Origin: UBA5704 sp036264355
Lineage (GTDB): Bacteria; Acidobacteriota; Thermoanaerobaculia; Multivoradales; UBA5704
Direction of reading: 5' to 3'
Length of the DNA stretch: 64,000 bases
Assembly (NCBI GenBank): GCA_036264355.1
Contig: DATARD010000216.1
Coordinates: forward strand, 19,619-83,618
The notes under the pieces were generated by a model. It did not search any database. It saw only the letters and a list, made by a program, of their open reading frames with translations, and was not told the DNA's origin. The position numbers and the translations under genes were made by a program. Below are positions 8,012 to 32,902 of this stretch, one piece after another; within the stretch, counting starts at the first letter, position 1, and each line of letters opens with the position of its first letter.

Positions 8012-8241
8012 GACGGTGTCCTTTCGTCAGGAAGACGCTCTTGAGGTGCGCCTTCACGGTCTCGGCCGAACGCCCGACCCGCATGGCCGGTCAAGCTGCC
8101 ACAACCGTGCCATCCGACCTGCCGCGCGATGCGACCGGCCCGGCCGCGACCCCCCTCGCGCGCGGTTTGGCCACTCCGGCCGGCTGCTCCAGGAAGGTAA
8201 GATCTGAAGAACAGACAGCCTGTATCCTCTTGGAGGTTCCC

Positions 8242-9264
8242 ATGCATTCCACAACCACGCTCATCGCCGTCTACGGCGCCACCGGCCACACCGGCCGATT
8301 TGTCGTCCAGGAAGCGCAGCGCCGCGGGTTGCCGGTGGTGGCGGTCGGGCGCGATGCCGTGCGGCTCGATGAGATATTTCCCGCGCCGGTCATCCGCCGT
8401 GTGGCGATGCTCGACGACGAGGTCAGCCTCGAACAATCCTTCGCCGGCTGTGCGGTGGTCATCAACTGCGCGGGTCCGTATCTCGACACCGCGGCGCCCG
8501 TGGCGCAGGCGGCACTGCGTGCCGGCTGCCACTACATCGACGTGACGGCGGAGCAGGCCAGCGCGCAAGCCAGCTTTGCCGACTTCGATGCGCCGGCACG
8601 CGCGGCCGGCCGGGCCGTGATTCCGGCGGCAGGCTTCTTTGGCGGCCTGGCCGACCTGCTGGCCAGCGCGCTGGCCGCAGCCGGCGCGATCGACGAGATC
8701 ACGGTGGCCATCGCGCTCGACCACTGGTGGCCCACCGCCGGCACACGCAAGACCGGCGAGCGCAACAAGGTGCCCCGTGTGGTGGTGAAGGATGGACGCC
8801 TTGTGCCCCTGGCGCCATCGGGCGATGTGCCGGACTGGGCTTTCTCGCCGCCGCTGGGGCATCAGCCGATGGTCGAGCTGCCCCTCAGCGAAATCATCAC
8901 CTTGTCCCATCATCTCCAGGCCGGCACGATCCGCTCTCTGTTGAACCGCTCGGCGCTCGACGACATCCACGATGCTACAACGCCGCCGCCTGCCGCGACA
9001 GACGACAGCGGGCGCTCGGCGCAGCGTTTCGAGCTCGTGGTGGAGCTTGTACAGAACGGCGTGACCAGAACGGCCGGGGTGCGAGGGCGGGACATTTATG
9101 CCGTGACGGCCCCGATCGTGATCGAAGCCGCCCTGTGTTTGATGGCGGCCTCCTACCGGCACAGCGGCGCGCTGGCGCTCGCCGAGGCGGTCGACCCCGT
9201 CGAGCTGCTGCGCGCGCTGCACGGCCGTGCGCTGGATGTGTTCGGAGAGGCGTTGTCCGGCTGA
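8242..9264 (+). CDS. Saccharopine-dehydrogenase-like NAD(P)-binding oxidoreductase
   Basis: 340 residues from ATG 8242, five bases after GGAGG at 8232-8236; the frame is open further upstream but without a ribosome site. N-terminal Rossmann fold with the dinucleotide loop VYGATGHTGRFV (residues 9-20), then VVINCAGPYLDTAAPVAQAA and CHYIDVTAE, the signature of the saccharopine dehydrogenase/trans-acting enoyl reductase-like family. These cytoplasmic enzymes reduce or oxidise diverse substrates; the substrate here is unknown. It is followed after 20 bases by the first copy of the palindrome that borders the helicase cassette. Confidence 0.75.
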   Translation: MHSTTTLIAVYGATGHTGRFVVQEAQRRGLPVVAVGRDAVRLDEIFPAPVIRRVAMLDDEVSLEQSFAGCAVVINCAGPYLDTAAPVAQAALRAGCHYIDVTAEQASAQASFADFDAPARAAGRAVIPAAGFFGGLADLLASALAAAGAIDEITVAIALDHWWPTAGTRKTGERNKVPRVVVKDGRLVPLAPSGDVPDWAFSPPLGHQPMVELPLSEIITLSHHLQAGTIRSLLNRSALDDIHDATTPPPAATDDSGRSAQRFELVVELVQNGVTRTAGVRGRDIYAVTAPIVIEAALCLMAASYRHSGALALAEAVDPVELLRALHGRALDVFGEALSG

Positions 9265-9284
9265 GGCCCTGGGAAGTGGATCAT

Positions 9285-9319
9285 CCTTGAAATCTCGGCG
9301 AGTCGTGCCGAATTTTCAA
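9285..9319. repeat. Palindromic element, copy 1
   Basis: CCTTGAAATCTCGG, nine-base spacer, CCGAATTTTCAA. The half sites are inverted copies with two mismatches. It is nearly identical to copies 2 and 3 (12096 and 12149) but its last GG is missing. It lies 53 bases past the stop of the primase-helicase gene. Confidence 0.9.
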
Positions 9320-9372
9320 AGAGGGCGCCGGGTCGCGGAGCGGTGGCGTCTACCCCCACCTATTCCGGGCGC

Positions 9373-11877
9373 TTACCTTCGATCGTCCGGTTCCTCAAAA
9401 TACCGAACTGCCTCCTCGTCATACTCCACCGTCCGCTCCTTAACCACCGCCGCCTCGCCTGCCTCCCTCCGCACATATCCAATCGCCCGATAGGTCCGCA
9501 ACCGCCTCTCGAACATCCGCAGCAGCACTGGCACCTCCCGGTCGACATAGTCGAGAATCCGTACCTCCGACTTCCGCGGATGAAGCCGGTGCAACCGCCC
9601 GGTGTACTGAACCAGCGTCCCCCGCCATGACACCGGCACCGCCAGAATCAGAGTATCCAGCCGGGCATCGTCGAATCCTTCGCCGATATAGCGGCCCGTG
9701 GCGAGAACCAGCCTCTCTTCCCCATCGGGAACAGCCGCCAGCCACGCACTGACTTCTCGCCGCTCCTTGGCCGTCATTCCCCCCTGGAGAACCACCAGAT
9801 GGCGGACGAACCCGCGCAGCCGCTCCGTGAAGAATTCGAGGTGGTCCCTGCGCTCCGTGAGAAGGATGGGGGAGTGGCCATCCTCCAACGCACGGAGAAC
9901 GTCATCCAGAATGAGTTGATTGCGCGCCGCATCCTCGGCAAGCGCCGCGAAGACGCCCTGGATGCCAGCATCGGCACGGGCAGCCTCCAGCCGGAACGCC
10001 GTCTCGCGGACGATCAGCCGATGGTCAAACGGCCGCCGCGCCGCCTGGCTCCTGGGATCAACCGCGAAGCGAACAGGCCCCAGTTGCATCTCCAGAATGG
10101 GATGGTGACCATCCCGGCGCTGCGGCGTGGCGGTCAAACCCAGAACGTAACGCGCCTTGATCTCCGAAAGCACGCGTTCGAACGAAACCGCCGGTACATG
10201 GTGGCACTCGTCTACGATCACGTGGCCATAGCTCTCCACCATGTCGTCCACCCGGCCCTGGCGGACCAGGCTCTGGAACATCGCCACGTCGAGTCGCCCG
10301 TTCGGCTTCCGCTTTCCACCGCCGATCTGACCGATCTCCTTCTCCTCAATACCAAGAAACATCGAGAGCTGGGCCACCCATTGATCCAGCAGAGGCTGCC
10401 GATGAACCAGCACCAGCGTGCTCCGTGCACGCTTGGCCACGAGGTATGTGCCCAACACCGTCTTGCCGACACCGGGCGGCGCGACAAAGACACCGATGTC
10501 GTGTTGGAGGAGAGCCTGTGCTGCCTGTTGCTGAACCGCCGTAAGCTCGCCCTTGAGCTCGGCCTCGAGAGCTTCCCCGTCCTGGCGCTGATCTTCCACC
10601 TCGAGCTTGACGCCATGCACCTGGAAAAGTTCTTCCAGATCGCCGAGGCACCCCCTCGGCAGCGCAATATGCTGCGCAAGCTCCTCGCCACAGGCGATCA
10701 CCCGCGGCGTCATCGCCGTCGAAAGGCGCATGCTCTGTTTCTTATAGAACTCGGGATTCTGAAACGCCGCGAGGCGCTTGATCTCGTTCAGAAGTGGGGG
10801 AGGGAGGTTCGCCTTCTCCACGAAGACGCGCTGCGCAAGCGTGGCGCGCACTGAGCGCGGCAGAGGCCCCAAGATTGGCATCTGCCGGGGGCCACCCGAA
10901 GGCCGCCGCTTCCACGGGGTCGACTCCTCCCCGTCGGACGGTTCGGCGAGACGAACGCCGACCACGAGCCCTCGCCGCGTGGCTTCGGTCGCGAGGTTTT
11001 CCACGAAGGAAGGAGCCATCCGCGACAGGGAGGCGAGGTAGCTCCATTGGTCACCGTAGGCTTGGAACGACGCGTCCACGAAGGCGCTGTTCCCCTGCTG
11101 GCGCGGCTCATATTGAAGCGGCAGCGCGATGAGATTCCCGAAGCCGCCGCGCGGCATCGTGTCCTGGTTGGGGAAGAGCCGGTCATACGAACCCATGCTG
11201 AGCTCATGCCGCCGGGACATCGTCTCCGTGAGCAGATAGCACCCCATCTTCCGAGCCAGGCTCGCCGCTACCGGAGCCTCGAAAAAGAACCAGACGTGAG
11301 CACCGTTGCCGGACCGGGAGCGTTCGACGGCCACCGGAACCTCCATCGCGCGGCAGGTCTCGGCAAACGCCCCGATGTCGTCCTGCCAGGACGACTTGTC
11401 GAAGTCGATGGCGAGGAACCAGCACGTCTCGTCATCGAGCAGAGGGTAGACACCCATCACATGGCGGCCCCGCAGGTGGTCGAGGACCATCCGGTCGTCC
11501 ACCAGCGTAAACGCCTGGTTCGGGCACTCACTGCACTTGACCCGCGGAAGATCGCAGACCCCACGCACAAACTTGTTCGCACAGGCGGGCGCATAACCGG
11601 CCATCCCGGTCCTTTTGCTCATGAACCTCGTGGGGAAGACGTCTTCGCGGCCCTTGAACAGAGCCCGAAAAAGCCGGATCTTTTCTGCCGTCGTTGGCGC
11701 CCGGGAGCTCGCGACGACTGGCAAGACAGCTTGGGCCGGCTCACCAGGCGAAGAGGTCGCCAGCTCTGCACGCAAAGCCTCCAATCGAGAGCACACTGCC
11801 GCGCGTTGGCGCTCGAGCTCAGCCAGGTGGGCCTCCTCACGGGTCAACTCCGCGAGAAGCTCGTCCCTCAGCGACAT
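9373..11877 (-). CDS. Archaeo-eukaryotic-type primase fused to SF2 helicase (TOTE-like)
   Basis: 834 residues from ATG 11877 (AGGAG upstream); the longer frame to 12093 lacks a ribosome site and runs into palindrome copy 2. Residues ~1-40 are coiled coil (REEAHLAELERQR). An AEP-type primase region follows with LAIDFDKSSW near residue 156 (catalytic DxD), SGNGAHVWFFF, LFPNQD and FGNLIALPLQ, plus a Cys-rich element (CANKFVRGVC, CSECPNQ). The helicase has Walker A APPGVGKT (~467), motif II DECHH (~556), GLTATPQRRDG (motif III) and motif VI YTGRLHR. This architecture matches the primase-helicase of TOTE-type conflict systems, proposed to act against invading DNA. The neighbouring divergent ATPase and bordering palindromes suggest a mobile or defence cassette. 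All key residues are present, so it is likely active. Confidence 0.85.
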   Translation of the reverse strand: MSLRDELLAELTREEAHLAELERQRAAVCSRLEALRAELATSSPGEPAQAVLPVVASSRAPTTAEKIRLFRALFKGREDVFPTRFMSKRTGMAGYAPACANKFVRGVCDLPRVKCSECPNQAFTLVDDRMVLDHLRGRHVMGVYPLLDDETCWFLAIDFDKSSWQDDIGAFAETCRAMEVPVAVERSRSGNGAHVWFFFEAPVAASLARKMGCYLLTETMSRRHELSMGSYDRLFPNQDTMPRGGFGNLIALPLQYEPRQQGNSAFVDASFQAYGDQWSYLASLSRMAPSFVENLATEATRRGLVVGVRLAEPSDGEESTPWKRRPSGGPRQMPILGPLPRSVRATLAQRVFVEKANLPPPLLNEIKRLAAFQNPEFYKKQSMRLSTAMTPRVIACGEELAQHIALPRGCLGDLEELFQVHGVKLEVEDQRQDGEALEAELKGELTAVQQQAAQALLQHDIGVFVAPPGVGKTVLGTYLVAKRARSTLVLVHRQPLLDQWVAQLSMFLGIEEKEIGQIGGGKRKPNGRLDVAMFQSLVRQGRVDDMVESYGHVIVDECHHVPAVSFERVLSEIKARYVLGLTATPQRRDGHHPILEMQLGPVRFAVDPRSQAARRPFDHRLIVRETAFRLEAARADAGIQGVFAALAEDAARNQLILDDVLRALEDGHSPILLTERRDHLEFFTERLRGFVRHLVVLQGGMTAKERREVSAWLAAVPDGEERLVLATGRYIGEGFDDARLDTLILAVPVSWRGTLVQYTGRLHRLHPRKSEVRILDYVDREVPVLLRMFERRLRTYRAIGYVRREAGEAAVVKERTVEYDEEAVRYFEEPDDRR

Positions 11878-12095
11878 CCTTCGAGGCTCCTGGATCTGGA
11901 TCTCGTTACAAAGATTCTGAATGGTGGCTCCCGACCGGCACACATGGCATGCCTGACGGCGAATGATAGCGGAATACAGAGAAAACCCTGCGCCGCCGCT
12001 TCTGCGGCCTGTTCGACTCCGAAGAGACGTTAGAACCCGGGAAAGGTGACCCGCGGAGAGAGAAGAGATTAGGGACGCAACCTCGCGCCGCATAT

Positions 12096-12132
12096 CCTTG
12101 AAATCTCGGTGAGCTACACCGAATTTTCAAGG
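12096..12132. repeat. Palindromic element, copy 2
   Basis: CCTTGAAATCTCGG (12096-12109), nine-base spacer, CCGAATTTTCAAGG (12119-12132). Lies in the divergent region between the primase-helicase and the ATPase, 16 bases from copy 3. The half-site sequence is conserved between copies while spacers differ, as expected of a protein-binding site or mobile-element terminus. Confidence 0.92.
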
Positions 12133-12148
12133 TAATATTTCAAAACTG

Positions 12149-12185
12149 CCTTGAAATCTCGGTAGAGAGCGCCGAATTTTCAAGG
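12149..12185. repeat. Palindromic element, copy 3
   Basis: CCTTGAAATCTCGG (12149-12162), nine-base spacer, CCGAATTTTCAAGG (12172-12185). It ends 12 bases before the ATPase start codon, so it overlaps that gene's promoter or leader and could be its autoregulatory operator. Confidence 0.92.
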
Positions 12186-12197
12186 TAAGATGGCTCC

Positions 12198-13355
12198 ATG
12201 ATCGAGCGGACTCAGCATCTCCTCACCCTGGAAGGGCTCCTTCAGCGGTTCCCGGTGGTCGCCATTCTAGGTACCCGGCAAACCGGCAAGACGACGATGG
12301 CCCGGCAGCTTCTGGCCCGGTACCCCGGGCTGACGACCTTGTTTGACCTTGAAGATCCGGCTGACCTCGCGCGGCTCACCAATCCCATGCTCGCTTTGCG
12401 CGAGCTTCGGGGGCTCGTCGTCCTGGACGAAATCCAGCGCCTCCCCGAGGTCTTTCCCATCCTGCGCGTGCTGGCAGACCGGCCGGAGATTCCAGCCCGT
12501 TTCCTCGTTCTGGGCAGTGCGAGCCAGGATCTTTTGCAACAGAGCTCCGAATCTCTTGCCGGGCGGATCGCCTTCCACGATCTCGAAGGCTTCACCCTCG
12601 CGGAGGTTGGGGAGGACGCGTTGCGCACCCTCTGGCTGCGCGGCGGTTTCCCCTGCTCCTTCCTGGCGCCTTCCGATGCTCTCAGCGCTGACTGGCGGGA
12701 CCAGTTCGTGCGGACTTTCCTGGAGCGAGATCTCGCGCAACTCGGCATTCAGATCCCCGGGACGACCCTGGGCCGATTCTGGACCATGATCGCCCACTAC
12801 CACGGGCAGATCTGGAACAGCTCTGAGCTCGCCCGCGCCTTCGGAGTCTCGGACACCACCGTGGCCCGCTATCGCGATATCCTCACCGGCGCTCTCGTCG
12901 TCCGCCAGCTTACGCCCTGGCATGAGAATCTCCAGAAGCGCCAGGTCAAATCCCCCAAGGTCTACATCATCGACAGCGGGCTCCTGCACACACTCCTCAA
13001 CCTGGAGACCTTCGCCGACCTGGCGGGCCACCCCAAGATTGGAGCCTCCTGGGAAGGATTTGGCTTGGCGGAGGTGATCGCCCGTTTGGGCGCACGGCCC
13101 AGAGAATGCTTCTTCTGGTCAACCCACAGCGGCGCCGAGCTCGACCTTCTCGTCGTGCGTGGCCGCCGGAGGCTCGGCTTCGAATTCAAGTACAGCGACG
13201 CGCCCCAAATCACCCGATCGATGCATATCGCTCTCGCCGATCTGAAGCTCGACAGCCTCGACATGGTCCATGCCGGCCAGCACACGTTTCCTCTCGCGGA
13301 GAATGTGCGGGCGCTGTCGTTGTCGCGGATCAATACGGATTTGGCGCCTCTTTGA
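12198..13355 (+). CDS. AAA ATPase with C-terminal DUF4143 nuclease-like domain
   Basis: 385 residues. Walker A GTRQTGKTT at about residues 25-33, Walker B LVVLDEIQ near 75, sensor-like LVLGSAS near 113. A winged-helix-like central segment (SSELARAFGVSDTTVARYRDIL) is followed by the DUF4143 domain, whose GAELDLLVVRGRRRLGFEFK reproduces the E-D-ExK core of PD-(D/E)xK nucleases. Members are widespread, often horizontally transferred and of uncertain function (genome maintenance or conflict). There is only a weak AAGG ribosome site, part of palindrome copy 3. The stop is two bases from the end of the convergent NRPS-A gene. Confidence 0.85.
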   Translation: MIERTQHLLTLEGLLQRFPVVAILGTRQTGKTTMARQLLARYPGLTTLFDLEDPADLARLTNPMLALRELRGLVVLDEIQRLPEVFPILRVLADRPEIPARFLVLGSASQDLLQQSSESLAGRIAFHDLEGFTLAEVGEDALRTLWLRGGFPCSFLAPSDALSADWRDQFVRTFLERDLAQLGIQIPGTTLGRFWTMIAHYHGQIWNSSELARAFGVSDTTVARYRDILTGALVVRQLTPWHENLQKRQVKSPKVYIIDSGLLHTLLNLETFADLAGHPKIGASWEGFGLAEVIARLGARPRECFFWSTHSGAELDLLVVRGRRRLGFEFKYSDAPQITRSMHIALADLKLDSLDMVHAGQHTFPLAENVRALSLSRINTDLAPL

Positions 13356-13356
13356 T

Positions 13357-30720
<17,364 letters not shown>

Positions 30721-30727
30721 TGGTGCG

Positions 30728-32902
30728 TTACCTCACCTGCCCGCGTAGCGGCAATCGCCGGTGGCGGCGGCCGGTGGCGGCGAAAAGCGCGTTGACGACC
30801 GCCGGCGCCACCGTCGGCACCGCGATCTCGCCCATGCCGGACGGCTCTTCGCGGCTCGGCACGATGAAGACCTCGACCCGTGGCGCCTCGGCGAGGCACA
30901 GCAGCAGGTAGTCGTGGAAGTTGCTCTGCTCGGCTTTGCCGCCGGCGATGGTCACCTCGGCCTGCAATGCCGCGTTGAGGCCGTCGAGCGTGGCGCCGAT
31001 CACCTGCGCCTCGACCCCCAGCGGGTTCACCGCGATGCCGCAATCGACCGCCGCGACCAAGCGGTGGATCTTCACGCCGTTCGTTTCGACCGACACCTCG
31101 GCGACGTGCGCGACATACGAGCCGAAGGTGAAGTGGCAGGCGATGCCGCGCCCATGGCCTGCAAGCAGCGGCGTGCCCCAACCCGCTTTGGCGGCGGCGA
31201 GGTCGAGCACCGCGCGCAGCCGGGCGGTCGAGAAGCGCGGCCCGCCGTGATGGCGGTAGGGCAGATCGCGCGGCGCGCCGAGCAGCTCGCGGCGCAGCGC
31301 GAGCGGATCGCGTCCCGTCGCCGTGGCGACCTCGTCGAGAAAACACTGCACCGCGAAGGCGTTGGCCGAGTGGAGGGTGGAGCGCCAGGGGCCGGTGGGC
31401 ACGCGCGACAGGGCCGCCGTGTATTCGGCGCGGAAATTGGTCACGAAGGCGGCGGGGAAGTCGTCGCCGTACATCTCCGACGCGTCGGGCGGCGAGGAGT
31501 CGCGGCGGAAGGCGTAGCGCGAGGTGTTGACGAGGTGATGCGTCCAGGCGATCAGCTTGCCGTCGCCGTCGAGCCCGGCGCGCAGGTGGTGGCGGCCGGC
31601 GGGACGGTAGAAGTCGTGCTGGAGATCGTCCTCGCGCGTCCACACCACCTGCACCGGCCGGCCGGCCGCCTGGGCGACCAGGGCGGCCTCGGCGGCGAAG
31701 TCCGACATCAGCCGCCGCCCGAAGCCGCCGCCGGAGCGCGTCATGTGCACGTGGACCGCCGCCGGAGGCAGGCCGGTGACCCACGCCGCCAAGCCGCGCG
31801 CGCCGCCCGGGTCCTGCATCGGCCCCCACAGCTCGCACCGTCCGTCGCGCACCACGGCGGTGCAGTTCGGCGGCTCCATCGGCGCATGGGCGAGGAACGG
31901 CACGCTGTAGACCGCCTCGACCCGCCGCGCCGCGCCGGCCAGCGCGGCGGTGGCGTCGCCGTCCTCGCGGATCACCTTGCCCGGCTTGGCCGCCAGCTCC
32001 TCGAACGACCGCAGCAGCTCGGAGGTTCCACTATCCTCACCGTGACTCCACTCGACCGTCAGGGCCGCGCGCCCGCGCAACGCCGCCCAAGTGGAGTCGG
32101 CGACCACCGCGACCCCCGGCAGCAGATGGGTGGGATTCTCCAGACCGTCCACGCGTACCACCTGGCGGACACCCGGTACCGCCAGCGCCGGCGCGGAATC
32201 GAAGCGGACGAGCGCTGCGCCGAACACCGGCGGCCGGGCGATCACCGCGAACAGCATCCCGGGCTGCCGCACGTCGAGGCCATAGATCTGGCGGCCGGTC
32301 AGAATCGCCGGATTGTCGACCCCGCGCCGCGGCGTGCCGATCAGGCGGAACTGCCCCGGGTCCTTGAGAACGACCTTCTCGGGCACCGGCAGCGCCGCGG
32401 CCTCGGCAGCCAGCGCGCCATAGCCCAGCCGGCGGCCGGTGGGGGAATGGACCACCGTCCCGCGCTCGGCGGCACAGCTCGCTACCTCGACGCCCCAGCG
32501 CCGCGCCGCCGCCGTCACCAGCAACGTGCGCCCCACCGCGCCCGCCTGGCGCAACGGCTGCCAGTTGCTGCGCACCGCATCGCTGCCCCCTGCGAGCTGA
32601 TCGCCGAACGCCTCCTCGTCGAGATCCGCCTGCACCACCCGCACCGACTCCCAGTCGACCTCCAATTCCTCGGCCACGATCATCGGCAGCGACGTCTTGA
32701 CCCCCTGTCCGATCTCCGGGTTCTTCGCCCACAGCGTCACCGATCCGTCGGCGCCGATCTCCAGGAAGGGGTTGGGCTTGAAGGGGCGTGCGGTGGTGCT
32801 CGCCTCCGCGGAGAGCGCCGGCTTGACGCCGAGGATCAGCAGGCCGCCGGCGGCGCCGGTGCCGAGGAGGAAGGCGCGGCGGTTGAGGAGGGGGGTGGTC
32901 AT
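30728..32902 (-). CDS. Tat-exported molybdenum hydroxylase large subunit (IorB/xanthine dehydrogenase family)
   Basis: 724 residues. Twin-arginine signal NRRAFLLG at residues 8-15 followed by a hydrophobic stretch, so folded export with cofactor is expected. Duplicated aldehyde-oxidase/xanthine-dehydrogenase molybdopterin domains include NPEIGQGVKT, TRSGGGFGRR and the C-terminal GMGEIAVP with the catalytic Glu near 692. Related enzymes (isoquinoline 1-oxidoreductase beta) hydroxylate N-heterocycles or aldehydes and partner with a 2Fe-2S subunit; none is encoded nearby. Its ATG overlaps the acylase stop (ATGA) and NRPS-A begins seven bases after its stop, so a tailoring oxidation of the exported peptide is inferred. 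Confidence 0.85.
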   Translation of the reverse strand: MTTPLLNRRAFLLGTGAAGGLLILGVKPALSAEASTTARPFKPNPFLEIGADGSVTLWAKNPEIGQGVKTSLPMIVAEELEVDWESVRVVQADLDEEAFGDQLAGGSDAVRSNWQPLRQAGAVGRTLLVTAAARRWGVEVASCAAERGTVVHSPTGRRLGYGALAAEAAALPVPEKVVLKDPGQFRLIGTPRRGVDNPAILTGRQIYGLDVRQPGMLFAVIARPPVFGAALVRFDSAPALAVPGVRQVVRVDGLENPTHLLPGVAVVADSTWAALRGRAALTVEWSHGEDSGTSELLRSFEELAAKPGKVIREDGDATAALAGAARRVEAVYSVPFLAHAPMEPPNCTAVVRDGRCELWGPMQDPGGARGLAAWVTGLPPAAVHVHMTRSGGGFGRRLMSDFAAEAALVAQAAGRPVQVVWTREDDLQHDFYRPAGRHHLRAGLDGDGKLIAWTHHLVNTSRYAFRRDSSPPDASEMYGDDFPAAFVTNFRAEYTAALSRVPTGPWRSTLHSANAFAVQCFLDEVATATGRDPLALRRELLGAPRDLPYRHHGGPRFSTARLRAVLDLAAAKAGWGTPLLAGHGRGIACHFTFGSYVAHVAEVSVETNGVKIHRLVAAVDCGIAVNPLGVEAQVIGATLDGLNAALQAEVTIAGGKAEQSNFHDYLLLCLAEAPRVEVFIVPSREEPSGMGEIAVPTVAPAVVNALFAATGRRHRRLPLRGQVR

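Noticed and set aside
11878..12093. 72-residue N-terminal extension of the primase-helicase
   Set aside because: It lacks a ribosome site, is compositionally unlike the protein, and its start abuts a palindromic element.
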